64,000 nucleotides of DNA from Woeseiaceae bacterium (GTDB lineage: Bacteria > Pseudomonadota > Gammaproteobacteria > Steroidobacterales > Woeseiaceae), in NCBI GenBank assembly GCA_028289545.1, contig JANQPG010000094.1, positions 42,622 to 106,621 of the forward strand, read 5' to 3'. The notes under the pieces are model-generated. The model was not told the DNA's origin and did no database searches. It was given only the letters and a program-made list of their open reading frames with translations. This document shows, one piece after another, positions 51,476 through 60,280 of the stretch. Both the position numbers and the translations under genes were made by a program. The stretch's first letter is position 1. Each line of letters starts with the position of its first letter.

Positions 51476-52541
51476 CTTCGTCCTCCCGGGTTTCGTACGG
51501 CAGGTTGATCGTAATGACCAGCCCACGGGGTGCATTCGGCGCCAGGGTCAGCGCCTGCTGTTCGCCGTACAGCTGCTTCAGGCGCTCGCGCGTGTTCTTG
51601 AGTCCTACTCCGGACGACTTGTGCTGACTGCTGCCGTTGCCCAGGCCGGGGCCGTCGTCAGCCACCGTAATCATGAGCGCCCCCTGGTGTACCTTCGCCG
51701 CAATCATGATGTTGCCGCCCTCTTCCCGGGGCGTAACGGCATATTTGACGGCGTTTTCGATCAGCGGTTGCAGAATCAGGCTCGGCACGAGCCCGTCGAG
51801 TGCCAGGGTCTCGATCTCTCGCTCGACGTTGAGACGCTCGCCGAAGCGCACCTTTTCGATTTCGAGATACAGATCCAGTGCTTCGAGTTCCTGCCGCAGG
51901 GTGACGCGTTTCATCGGATCGTTGTCGAGGGAGTAGCGCAGGAAATCGCTAAGCCGGGTAACCGACAGGTTGGCGGTGGCGTTCTCGCGATCGAGTATGA
52001 GTGTTGAAATGGCGTTGAGCGTGTTGAACAGGAAGTGCGGATTGAGCTGGTAGCGCAGCGCCATGAGCTGTGCCTGATGGGCCGCCGCCGTCGCTTTGAG
52101 CGTCTGCTCGGTCTGCTGCTGAAGCTCCTGGTAATACTTGATGCCGAAGTACAGGCCGCTCCAGCACAGCATGATGTAGAACGAACCCATGACGCCGTCG
52201 ATATAGTCGAGCGTATGTTCGGGTTGCCAGCCGCGTTTCACCCATTCGAAATACAGTACGTTGTGGATCCAGCGCCATATCGCGGCCGTGACGTAGCTGA
52301 TCAGCACAACGCCCGACGCGATCTGCCAGGGCTTCCGTTTCCACAAACGCCCGTAGGCGTAGCGCATGGGTATCGAAAACAGGAAACCCAACACACCGGC
52401 GGCGACGTTCACGGCGACGAAGGTATCGGGTTTCTCGTGGGCCAGCGCGCCCAGGTACGCGGCTCCGGTGTACCCTCCCCACCCTAAACTGTTGAGCAGC
52501 CAGAACAACCGCTCGCGATTTCGAAAAAGCTCGTTCAGCAT
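51462..52541 (-). CDS. LytS/YehU-type sensor histidine kinase
   Basis: A 359-residue protein with four hydrophobic segments in residues 10-135 and a His_kinase (PF06580) core with phosphorylated His169 in LRYQLNPHFLFNTLNAIS and an HATPase domain (LILQPLIENAVKYAV, DDGPGLG, GVGLKNTRERLKQLYG). The N-terminal membrane part has no separate periplasmic domain, so it may sense a membrane-soluble cue. The adaptor gene stop lies 36 bp upstream, and the LytTR regulator overlaps its 3' end. Confidence 0.92.
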   Translation of the reverse strand: MLNELFRNRERLFWLLNSLGWGGYTGAAYLGALAHEKPDTFVAVNVAAGVLGFLFSIPMRYAYGRLWKRKPWQIASGVVLISYVTAAIWRWIHNVLYFEWVKRGWQPEHTLDYIDGVMGSFYIMLCWSGLYFGIKYYQELQQQTEQTLKATAAAHQAQLMALRYQLNPHFLFNTLNAISTLILDRENATANLSVTRLSDFLRYSLDNDPMKRVTLRQELEALDLYLEIEKVRFGERLNVEREIETLALDGLVPSLILQPLIENAVKYAVTPREEGGNIMIAAKVHQGALMITVADDGPGLGNGSSQHKSSGVGLKNTRERLKQLYGEQQALTLAPNAPRGLVITINLPYETREDEGGRA

Positions 52542-52577
52542 TTGTCTCGCAACGTAACGCCTGTCACCGGCGCGAGT

Positions 52578-53645
52578 CTACCCGCCTGCGTGAACGACCA
52601 CCGCTTCTCCGTCGTCGAGCGCCTCGGCGCCGCGCACGGCAACACGATCGCCGGCGCTCAAGGCACCGCGGACGGCCACGCGACGGCCGGTTCCGTCGGC
52701 CACCTCGATCGGGACGCTTTCGACGCGATTGTCACGATTGACGCGCATGACGTAGGTCCCTTCCTCGCGCAGTACTACCGAGTCCCGCGGCACCGTCAGC
52801 ACGCTCGCCGCGGCCAGCGGCAGCGATACGCTCACGAGTTGGCCGGCTGCGATGAAGTCCGGCGCCGTCTCGGGCAGGTCGATGCGCACTTCGAAGGTTT
52901 GCGACAGGGCGTCGCCCGCCGGAACAGCCGTCCGCAGATAACCCTCGAACTCGAGTTCTCCCATACGCACCTCGATGCTTGTCCCGGTGCGGATCCGCGG
53001 CAGGTAGCGGATCGGCACCGAAGCCCGGACTTCCAGGTTGCGGGTATCGGTCATTGCCGCCAGCACGGTGCTGCGCTCGACGTCCTCGCCCGCGTAGCGA
53101 AGCTGTTCGGTCACAACGCCGGCAAACGGGGCCTCGGCGACGCAGCGCCCCAGTTCGGCCTCGGTCTGTCGAACACGCAGGCGCGCAATCCGGAGGTCAC
53201 TGCCGGCAAGATCGCGGTCACCCTGCATCCTCGCAAACTGCGTCTCCGCTGCAGCGAGCGACGCGCGCAGTTTCTCGAGCCGCTCCGTCTCGCGCGCCAG
53301 CATCGCGTGATTGATGGCGGCCCGCTCGGCCTCCGCAAGCTGCTCGTCGCGGCGGAGTTCGAGCATCTCGCAGTCGAACACGGCAACAGCCTCGCCCGCC
53401 TCGATAATGTCGCCGGGTTCGGCAATCCACTCGATCCGGCCGGCAAGGCCGGCGGTAATCTGCGTAACGTTGCGGCTGTGCACCGTGCCGGCCGCCGGCA
53501 CGAGCGGCGACAGGTCCTCGGCAACCACTTCGGTCACCGTGACGGAAACGCTATCAGCGTCTTGGGCCGTGCCGGCTGCGGGCAACAACAAAAGGCTCGC
53601 GGCCATACCGGTCAACAGCACGCGCCTGGATTCGATTTGTGTCAT
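52578..53645 (-). CDS. RND efflux periplasmic adaptor subunit
   Basis: A 355-residue membrane-fusion protein with a signal peptide (VLLTGMAASLLLLPAAGTAQ), a barrel-sandwich hybrid part with AGLAGRIEWIAEPGDIIEAG, a helical hairpin, its counterpart VAEAPFAGVVTEQLRYAGEDV, and beta-barrel and proximal domains (VRASVPIRYLPRIRTG, VPRDSVVLREEGTYVMRV). No lipobox is seen, so it is likely soluble or peripheral. Its ATG shares one base with the permease stop (TAATG). Confidence 0.92.
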   Translation of the reverse strand: MTQIESRRVLLTGMAASLLLLPAAGTAQDADSVSVTVTEVVAEDLSPLVPAAGTVHSRNVTQITAGLAGRIEWIAEPGDIIEAGEAVAVFDCEMLELRRDEQLAEAERAAINHAMLARETERLEKLRASLAAAETQFARMQGDRDLAGSDLRIARLRVRQTEAELGRCVAEAPFAGVVTEQLRYAGEDVERSTVLAAMTDTRNLEVRASVPIRYLPRIRTGTSIEVRMGELEFEGYLRTAVPAGDALSQTFEVRIDLPETAPDFIAAGQLVSVSLPLAAASVLTVPRDSVVLREEGTYVMRVNRDNRVESVPIEVADGTGRRVAVRGALSAGDRVAVRGAEALDDGEAVVVHAGG

Positions 53646-56600
53646 TACGATGTACTCGCTTCGGTCGTGAGTCCCGGCACGTCGGCAACGCCGACCGCCT
53701 GCCGACGGTTTTCACCAATACGCAAAATGCTCGGCAACAACAGCAGCGTAAACACGGTGCTGACGCTCATGCCGCCGACAATCACCGTGGCCAGCCCGCG
53801 GTAGATTTCGCTGCCGACACCCGGCACGAGCATTAGCGGCAGCATGCCGAATATCGACGTCAGAGTGCTCATAAAAATAGGTCGCGTGCGAATCCGCACG
53901 GCGCGGACCACGGCATCGAGCCGCGGCAGCCCATCACGCTCCGCGGCGCGCGTCTGATGCACGAGCAGGATGGCGTTGTTGACGACGAGGCCGAGCATGA
54001 TGATGAAACCGACCATCGTCAGGAGTTCCAGCGCTTGGTAGGTGAACAGGTTCAAGAGCTGCAGGCCGATGATGCCGCCGACCAGCGCCAGCGGCATGAT
54101 CAGTAGCACAATCAGTGCGTCTTTCACCGAACGGAACATCGCCGCCATGATCAAGCCGAGTATCAGCACGGCCAGCACGAAGTTTTTTCCCATGTCGGCG
54201 ACCGCACCCGCGAGCCTGTCCGCCGTGCCGCGATAGAACATTTCGGCGTCGGGCGGCAGCGCCTGCTGGATGAGCGGGCCGACGTTCTCGCGCAGCTCGG
54301 CCAGCGCGTCTTCCATCGTCATGTTGGCCGGCGGCAGCACCTGCAGCGTTACGGTACGCTGGCCGTTCACGCGCCGAAGCTGGGTGGGCCCGACGGCGCG
54401 CCGCGGCGGCGCCAGCTCTCCGATGACCTGGATGCCCGATGAGGGTGTCCAGATCGGTAGCCCGGCAAGGTCTTCGGGCGTGGCCCAGCCGCCACCCCAG
54501 ATAATGACGTCCTGACCCTCGTTGCCGTCGAAGTAGCGGCCGGCAAACAGCCCACCCGTAAACGATCGAACGGCATCAGCGACGACGCTGCGATCCAGGC
54601 CGGCCTGCGCGATCCTGAGTTCGTCGGGCATGAGCTGCAGCTCCGGTCGCGACAGCGACACGCCGGGCAACGCTCGCACGGACCAGCCTTCGTAGCGGTC
54701 GTTGATAGCGTCCCGACCCAGCCTCGCCACGTCCATGAGCGGACGCAGCTCCGGTCCCTGCAGATCAATGTTGATGTTGCGGCCGCCCGATATGCCGATG
54801 TTGAGCAGAGACGCGCGCGATACGAACACCTCGGTGCCGGGTAGTCCGGCGAGTATGTCGGAGCGCAACGCCTCAATGAGCGCGGGCGCTTCGGCCGGAT
54901 TCTTCGGGTACACGTACACGCCGGACGCGTTCGAGCCGTAGGAGTACAGGTTGTAGCCACCAATGCCCGGGCTCGCCTCACCATCGACGTAAGGTTCGAG
55001 GCGGTCGATCACCACGCTCATGAGATCGTCTTCGATGGTCCGTAGCGGAATGCCGTCGGGCATGCTGAAGAACGCTTCCACGCCGTCAGCGTCCGCCTGC
55101 GGCAAAAAGTCCATCTTCGGCGCGAGCAACAGGCTCAGGAGCGGCGGTACCGTCAACAGGGTAACGATCCAGGCCGCGCGGCGGCCAGGGGTTCCGGTCA
55201 GGTCGACGATCCGCTGGGTCACCGTGTCCCAGAAGCTGCTTAGCCGGTCGGCGCCGCCCAGGTCTTTGAGCAGCATTCGGCTCGCCACCGGAAGCACGGT
55301 GACCGCGGCCAGCATCGAGGTCGCGACGGCAACCGATAGCGTCAGCGCAAGGTCGGCAAACAGTTGGCCCTCGAGCCCCTCCATAAAGAGGATCGGCAGG
55401 AATATCGCAATACTCGTCATCGTGGAAGCGAACAGCGCACCGGCCACCTCCCCCGGACCGCGGCGACTCGCCTCATCGCTCGGCATGCCCCCCTGCCGCA
55501 GACGCACGATGTTTTCCTGCACGATGATCGCCGCGTCGAGTACGAGCCCGACGGAAAACGCAAGCCCGGCCAGCGACACAACGTTCAGGCTGCGATCGAG
55601 CCAGGACAGCGCGAGGAGTGCCGACAACAGCGAAAACGGTATTGTCAGCGCAATCAAGAGCGTGGCGCGCCAGCCGCGCAGGAAACACCAGAGGACACCC
55701 AGCGCCAGGAATACGCCGAGCACGAGGTTGCCGTTGACCAGCGCAATGGCCCGGCGGATGTGCACCGACGCATCGAAACTCAGGACGAGTTCGAGGTCGG
55801 CGTCGGCGAGCGGGCCGGCATTGAGTTCGTCGATGGCCAGATTGATGTCGTCGAGTATCGACACGGTGTTGGCGCCGTATTCGCCCTGCACGCGGATGTA
55901 GTAAGCGGGCCGGCCGGTGCGGTACATGAAGCCGCTACGCGGGTAGAGCTCGGTCGTGACTTCGGCGACGTCGCGGAGCCGCACGGGCTCGCCGCCGCGC
56001 TGCGCGACAATCAGTTCTCCCAACTCTTCCAGATTGAAGCCGCCGAGAAACCGAACGGTGTACTGCCGGCGCCCCACGCTGGCCAGACCGCCCGTGCTGT
56101 CGACGGCGCGCGTGACCGTGTCGGCAATATCGGATACCTGGATGCCGAGCGCGGCGGTCCGATACGGGTCGAACGTAATGAGCACCATCGTTTCGCGCTC
56201 GCTGGCGAGGTTCAGGCGCTGCACGCCGTCGATCGCCAGCAGCCTCGGCTCCACCTCGTTGTCGACCATTCGCTGGTAGCTCGATATGTCGTCGCGAGCG
56301 TCGGCACTGCGGTTTCGCACGAGCAGCGTAGCGACCGGAAAATCCCAGCCTCCCACCTGAATGCTCGGCTCGTCCACGTCCGGCGGCAGCTCCTCGGTGT
56401 TGTTCAGCGCGTTGAGCACGTCGATGACGGCGCGCTGCAGATCGGTGCCAACGTCGAACTGCAGGTTGACGTTGCCGTTGCCGGCGCGAATGTTGCTGTT
56501 CATCTCGACAATGCCGGGCACCTGCTGGAGCGCCTCCTCCTGCGGCTCGATGATGTTCGCCTCGATTTCCTGCGGAGCGGCGTTGCGCCAGGACGTGTTG

Positions 56601-56740
56601 ACGTTGATCTGCGGATATTCGATGTCCGGCAGCATCTGGATTGGCAGGCTGACGATCCCGACCAGGCCCAGCACGATGAGCAGCACAGCTGCAGCCAGCA
56701 ACGATGCCGGGTTCTCTGCCGACAGGCGTATCAGTGACAT
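53645..56740 (-). CDS. RND efflux transporter permease (AcrB/MdtF-like)
   Basis: Start at ATG 56740 after AAGGGGAAGC; 58 upstream in-frame codons are basic and unlike the family. The 1031-residue permease has 12 transmembrane helices, the first being SLLAAAVLLIVLGLVGIVSLPIQ, periplasmic porter domains, and the LPDIEYPQI and FALVL..-type helix motifs (LAGLAFSVGLVLDAAIIVQENI, IMLGLVVNNAILLVHQTR). Sequence is closer to the hydrophobe/amphiphile or MdtB group than to heavy-metal pumps. The unit has no outer-membrane channel gene, so it would recruit one from elsewhere. The permease precedes its adaptor, opposite to the usual order. Confidence 0.92.
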   Translation of the reverse strand: MSLIRLSAENPASLLAAAVLLIVLGLVGIVSLPIQMLPDIEYPQINVNTSWRNAAPQEIEANIIEPQEEALQQVPGIVEMNSNIRAGNGNVNLQFDVGTDLQRAVIDVLNALNNTEELPPDVDEPSIQVGGWDFPVATLLVRNRSADARDDISSYQRMVDNEVEPRLLAIDGVQRLNLASERETMVLITFDPYRTAALGIQVSDIADTVTRAVDSTGGLASVGRRQYTVRFLGGFNLEELGELIVAQRGGEPVRLRDVAEVTTELYPRSGFMYRTGRPAYYIRVQGEYGANTVSILDDINLAIDELNAGPLADADLELVLSFDASVHIRRAIALVNGNLVLGVFLALGVLWCFLRGWRATLLIALTIPFSLLSALLALSWLDRSLNVVSLAGLAFSVGLVLDAAIIVQENIVRLRQGGMPSDEASRRGPGEVAGALFASTMTSIAIFLPILFMEGLEGQLFADLALTLSVAVATSMLAAVTVLPVASRMLLKDLGGADRLSSFWDTVTQRIVDLTGTPGRRAAWIVTLLTVPPLLSLLLAPKMDFLPQADADGVEAFFSMPDGIPLRTIEDDLMSVVIDRLEPYVDGEASPGIGGYNLYSYGSNASGVYVYPKNPAEAPALIEALRSDILAGLPGTEVFVSRASLLNIGISGGRNINIDLQGPELRPLMDVARLGRDAINDRYEGWSVRALPGVSLSRPELQLMPDELRIAQAGLDRSVVADAVRSFTGGLFAGRYFDGNEGQDVIIWGGGWATPEDLAGLPIWTPSSGIQVIGELAPPRRAVGPTQLRRVNGQRTVTLQVLPPANMTMEDALAELRENVGPLIQQALPPDAEMFYRGTADRLAGAVADMGKNFVLAVLILGLIMAAMFRSVKDALIVLLIMPLALVGGIIGLQLLNLFTYQALELLTMVGFIIMLGLVVNNAILLVHQTRAAERDGLPRLDAVVRAVRIRTRPIFMSTLTSIFGMLPLMLVPGVGSEIYRGLATVIVGGMSVSTVFTLLLLPSILRIGENRRQAVGVADVPGLTTEASTS

Positions 56741-57068
56741 ATCGCGCTTCCCCTTAAATCTGGCGGTATCCCGCGTTCGCGATATCTTTTCGATGCCAGT
56801 AAAAGGAAAAACGTCTATCGCCGGTGCGCTTTTGCGACGAAACGAGGCGCCTCTGCGACGAAGCGAATGTCGCTGTGGAAGACCTGCGCACCGGTGCCGG
56901 CACCGGCCTGCCACAAGCCATTGGGCAAAAACCCGTACGTGAGGCCCCGGGCTTCTTCACATAAGCCGGAAAAAGCTTCGGTTCGGCTCGTCGGGGTGTG
57001 ACAGGTTAGACAGTATTGTCAGCTTAATTACATTACAGTCTTCCTCAAATCTAGCACCCGGGTGCCGT
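56741..57068. promoter_or_regulatory. Divergent intergenic region, RND operon and H-NOX operon
   Basis: This 328-bp stretch has no gene I can support. Its right part (57005-57050) is AT-rich, with TTGTCA at 57016-57021 and ATTACATTACAG downstream, which could hold the rightward promoter, but no strong -10 is visible. The leftward half should carry the RND promoter. The last bases hold the palindrome described separately. Confidence 0.5.
57054..57065. promoter_or_regulatory. Perfect 12-bp palindrome at the start of the HTH-REC gene
   Basis: GCACCCGGGTGC is a perfect palindrome ending three bases before the ATG at 57069, where a ribosome binding site would lie. No other Shine-Dalgarno is visible. 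It could be an operator for the encoded regulator (autorepression) or a translation-control hairpin. Chance cannot be excluded in GC-rich DNA. Confidence 0.4.
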
Positions 57069-57629
57069 ATGAAGAGCTACACCACCGGCGAAATTGCCTC
57101 GTTTTGCGGCGTCAACTTCCGCACTGTCATCCGCTGGATCGAGCGTGATCTGATGGTTGCGCACCGATTGCCGGGGCGCGGCGACTACCGTGTCCTCGAA
57201 CAGGATCTGCTCGACTTCCTGCGCCAGAACGAATTACCGGTCCCGGCCGAAATCGACAACAGCAACCGGGTTCTGATCGTCGACGACGAGCCTGCAATGG
57301 TGCGCGCGATCGAGCGTGTCCTGCGGCGCAAGGGGCTCGAGACGCGGAGCGCGGCGGACGGCTTTCATGCCGGCACGCTGCTGACGGAGTTTGCCCCCGG
57401 ACTCATGACGCTCGACCTGCAGATGCCAGGTCTCGGCGGGCTCAACGTCCTCAAGCTGATTCGCGCCGACAAGCGATATGCCGCCCTTCGCGTACTCGTG
57501 GTATCGGGCCTGCCGGACCCCATGCTGAAACGCGCCATGGAGGAAGGCGCCTCGGCGGTGCTCCGCAAACCCTTCACCGACCAAGAACTGAACGCCGCAA
57601 TCGATCGATTGCGAGCGCCGGAGCGGTAA
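57069..57629 (+). CDS. HTH-REC protein: excisionase/MerR-like HTH fused to receiver domain
   Basis: A 186-residue protein. Residues 1-55 are a MerR/excisionase-like helix-turn-helix (YTTGEIASFCGVNFRTVIRWIER, then the wing HRLPGRGDYRVLEQDLLDFL). Residues 67-186 are a receiver with VDDEP, phosphoacceptor Asp116 (MTLDLQMPGLGG) and Lys in VLRKPF. The DNA-binding part is N-terminal, the reverse of most response regulators. In the Shewanella NO network HnoC is a DNA-binding regulator phosphorylated by HnoK; this gene holds the equivalent place. REC-EAL starts four bp downstream. Confidence 0.85.
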   Translation: MKSYTTGEIASFCGVNFRTVIRWIERDLMVAHRLPGRGDYRVLEQDLLDFLRQNELPVPAEIDNSNRVLIVDDEPAMVRAIERVLRRKGLETRSAADGFHAGTLLTEFAPGLMTLDLQMPGLGGLNVLKLIRADKRYAALRVLVVSGLPDPMLKRAMEEGASAVLRKPFTDQELNAAIDRLRAPER

Positions 57630-57633
57630 AGAA

Positions 57634-58935
57634 ATGCTGCAGATTGCCGATGTCCGAAAGAGAGACTTTGGAACACCCTGTATGACCGAATCGAGCGCAC
57701 GCCGCCTGCTTATCGTCGACGACGACCCGGGCGTCCGTCGAGCACTGAAACGCCTTTTGCGAAAAGAAGGTTACGAAATCCACTCGGCGAGTGACACGCA
57801 GAGTGCCGAACGCGTTCTGGAACGGGACACGATCGACGTGATCCTCTGCGATCAGGACATGCCGGGCCGAAAAGGCATCGAGTTTCTGAAGGACGCCGCG
57901 AAGAAGTACCCGCATCAGGGGCGGCTGCTCATCAGCGGCCGCTTTCAGTCCGACGAGGTCGCCACGGCCCTGGACGCCGGCGACATCCACAAGTTCATGA
58001 TGAAACCCTGGGACGAGGCCATACTGAAAGCGGACATTCGGGCCTCGTTCCGCCGGATAGTATCCGAATACGCCAACGCGGCTAATCAGGAGGTACCACC
58101 GAACTCGGCCACCAATGGCCGGGTGAGTGTCGACGACACGGCCGCCTGGACCGAGTTCGACGAAAACCGCAGGATGTCTCGCGAGCTGCACACGGCCGCC
58201 GGCGACGGCTCGCTCGCTCTCCAGTACCAACCGCAGGTTGGACTCGAAGACAACGCGATCCTGGGATTCGAAGCGCTGCTCCGCTGGAACGCCAGCACGG
58301 GCCCTGTCAGCCCCGAGCGTTTTATCGCACTCGCGGAACGCGGTGGCGCAATGGGTAAGTTGACCCACTGGGTGGTCGGCGAGGTTTGCCATCGCGCGAA
58401 GCAGTGGCTGCCCCTTTGGAACGACGCAAAGATCGGGCTCAACATCTCACCGATAGACTTGAGGGACGACGCACTCGTTAATCACGTCGAGACCACTCTG
58501 GCCGAACACGGACTGCGGCCCGGCTCAATTGTCGTCGAAGTGACCGAATCCCAGGCGCTGTGCCGAGATACGCAAACCCTCACTCGTCTCGGCAGGCTTG
58601 CAGACCTCGGCGTTGGGCTGGCGATCGACGACTTCGGAGCGGGCGCAACCTCACTGTCCTACATTGCGGACCTGCCGTTCACGACGCTGAAGCTGGACCG
58701 TTCGCTGACCCAGCAGCTGGAAGACGATAAGGGAGCAACGGTGGTGAGCAAGATCGTCGAGATGGCGCGAGACCTCGATATGCAAACGATCATCGAGGGC
58801 ATTGAAACCGAACAACAGGCTCAGATTGCCCGTTCGCTCGGAGCGAACGTCGCACAGGGCTACTTCTTCAGCAAACCCCAAACTCGAAACCGCGTCTCCG
58901 AATGGATTGCGGCAGGCCGTGGAGGCAAGCTGTGA
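57634..58935 (+). CDS. REC-EAL cyclic-di-GMP phosphodiesterase (HnoB-like)
   Basis: Start taken at ATG 57634 after GGAG; ATG 57682 is a possible shorter start. In the 433-residue protein, receiver residues about 24-145 carry phosphoacceptor Asp73 (ILCDQDMPG). The EAL domain (about 180-430) keeps the full catalytic set by position: Glu213 (FEALLRW), Asn270 (LNISP), Glu302 (VEVTES), Asp332-Asp333 (IDDFGAG), Lys353 (LKLDRS), Glu388 (EGIET) and Gln408 (AQGYFFSKP). It should hydrolyse cyclic-di-GMP when phosphorylated. The next ATG shares a base with its stop. Confidence 0.9.
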   Translation: MLQIADVRKRDFGTPCMTESSARRLLIVDDDPGVRRALKRLLRKEGYEIHSASDTQSAERVLERDTIDVILCDQDMPGRKGIEFLKDAAKKYPHQGRLLISGRFQSDEVATALDAGDIHKFMMKPWDEAILKADIRASFRRIVSEYANAANQEVPPNSATNGRVSVDDTAAWTEFDENRRMSRELHTAAGDGSLALQYQPQVGLEDNAILGFEALLRWNASTGPVSPERFIALAERGGAMGKLTHWVVGEVCHRAKQWLPLWNDAKIGLNISPIDLRDDALVNHVETTLAEHGLRPGSIVVEVTESQALCRDTQTLTRLGRLADLGVGLAIDDFGAGATSLSYIADLPFTTLKLDRSLTQQLEDDKGATVVSKIVEMARDLDMQTIIEGIETEQQAQIARSLGANVAQGYFFSKPQTRNRVSEWIAAGRGGKL

Positions 58936-59744
58936 TGGGCGCGCCCGCGGTTCTGTTCGTCGACGACGAAGAAGGCGTATTGCGTGCGCTGAAGCGGCTT
59001 TTTCGCCGGGAAGGCGTCGAAGTGCTGACCGCTCAGAGCGGCCCCGAGGGTCTGGCGATCCTGGAGGAGCGCGCGGTTCATGTCGTCGTTTCGGACCAGC
59101 GCATGACCGGCATGCCCGGCACGGAGTTTCTCAAGAAAGTCCGCAAGCTCTACCCGGCGACCGTCCGCTGCATCCTCTCCGGTTACGCCGAAATGGACTC
59201 GGTCGTCGCCGCGATCAACGACGGCAACGTGACCCGCTTCATGGCGAAACCGTGGGTCGACGACGAACTCAAAGCCGTGCTCCGAGAGTGCGTCGATATT
59301 GCGGAAGGATTCGCCAACGATCAAAGGGCGCGGGAATCGCTGGAGAGTCAGGCGTTTACGCTGCAGCAGGAACGCGCGCAATACGCCGATCTGCTGGAGC
59401 TGCAAGAGTCGCTGCTGCGTTCATCGCGAGACGTTCTGGATCACCTGCCCGTTGCCGTGGCGGCGCTCGACGACCTGCACCGAATTATCTACATGAACCG
59501 CCTGTTCGCCAGCGAGTTCGGCCACCTGCCGGGCGCCGAACTGGGCTCGCTCGCCGGCGAACCCTGGCGCGGCGCCGCGCAAAATCCCGCACCCGGCGAC
59601 GTGACCGTAACAGTCGGCAACACCGCTCACGCGGCGCGCATTGCCAGCGTGCCGGTGGGGGGACAGCCCCACACGCTCATTGTTGTTTCCCTGCCGTTCA
59701 CCTCACAACCCACTCGCCCACAAACCAAGGAGGGCACGTCATGA
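58935..59744 (+). CDS. REC-PAS-like response regulator without enzymatic output
   Basis: ATG 58935 follows GGAGG at nine bases and overlaps the EAL stop (TGATG). The 269-residue protein has a receiver (about 5-120, phosphoacceptor Asp54 in VVVSDQRMTGM, KPWVDDELK), a coiled coil (about 125-165) and a PAS-like domain (about 170-250; LDHLPVAVAALDDLHRIIYMNRLF). No DNA-binding or nucleotide-cyclase domain follows, so it may act by protein contact, for example as phosphate sink or scaffold. Its receiver resembles that of the downstream HD-GYP protein, implying duplication. Confidence 0.83.
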   Translation: MGAPAVLFVDDEEGVLRALKRLFRREGVEVLTAQSGPEGLAILEERAVHVVVSDQRMTGMPGTEFLKKVRKLYPATVRCILSGYAEMDSVVAAINDGNVTRFMAKPWVDDELKAVLRECVDIAEGFANDQRARESLESQAFTLQQERAQYADLLELQESLLRSSRDVLDHLPVAVAALDDLHRIIYMNRLFASEFGHLPGAELGSLAGEPWRGAAQNPAPGDVTVTVGNTAHAARIASVPVGGQPHTLIVVSLPFTSQPTRPQTKEGTS

Positions 59745-60280
59745 AGGGAGTCGTATTCAATATTTTTTCAGACCTCGTGACCGACACGTTCGGCTGGGAG
59801 GTCTGGGACCAGCTTATCGAGAACACACAGCCGGCGTCCGATGCCATCTACACAAGCGCCGAGGTCTATCCGGACGAAGAGCTGGTCGCGTACGTCACGG
59901 CGCTTTCCGACATCACCGGCACCGAAGCGCCGGACCTGGTGCGCGCTTTCGGCAAATACATGATGCACAAGTTCAAGGGCATTCATCCGGAGTTCCTCGA
60001 CGGGCAAACCGCCAAATCGTTCCTCGCGAGCGTACATGACGTCATCCACGTCGAAGTGAAGAAACTGCACCCGGACTCGCTGCTGCCGAGCTTCGAATAC
60101 GAAGATACGGGCGAGAACTCGCTGACGATGATCTATTCCTCCGAACGCAAACTCTGTCATCTTGCGGAGGGACTCGTGCAGGGCGTAAGCGAAGTCTTCG
60201 GCCAGCCCATCTCGATACGCCATCCGGTGTGCATGCACGACGGTGCCGAACACTGCCGCCTGGAGCTCAGCTTTGGCTAA
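59741..60280 (+). CDS. H-NOX heme nitric oxide/oxygen-binding sensor
   Basis: A 179-residue H-NOX domain protein. The proximal heme ligand His103 lies in VHDVIHVEVKKLHPDSLLPSF-type context (Asp100 to Phe118), and the Tyr132-x-Ser134-x-Arg136 motif that holds the heme propionates is intact (IYSSERKLC). Stand-alone H-NOX proteins sense NO in anaerobic or facultative bacteria and control a partner histidine kinase. The ATG overlaps the preceding stop (ATGA), and the kinase starts inside its 3' end, a typical H-NOX/HnoK arrangement. Confidence 0.95.
   Translation: MKGVVFNIFSDLVTDTFGWEVWDQLIENTQPASDAIYTSAEVYPDEELVAYVTALSDITGTEAPDLVRAFGKYMMHKFKGIHPEFLDGQTAKSFLASVHDVIHVEVKKLHPDSLLPSFEYEDTGENSLTMIYSSERKLCHLAEGLVQGVSEVFGQPISIRHPVCMHDGAEHCRLELSFG

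Noticed and set aside
50246..51508. Plus-strand open frame of 420 codons
   Set aside because: Overlaps the DUF2452-like gene and is antisense to the LytTR regulator; no protein-like motifs.
55364..56737. Plus-strand open frame of 457 codons
   Set aside because: Antisense to the RND permease, whose motifs and length are clear; the frame shows no recognisable domain or ribosome binding site.
56741..56914. In-frame N-terminal extension of the RND permease
   Set aside because: Strongly basic and unlike permease N-termini; ATG 56740 has a good ribosome binding site.
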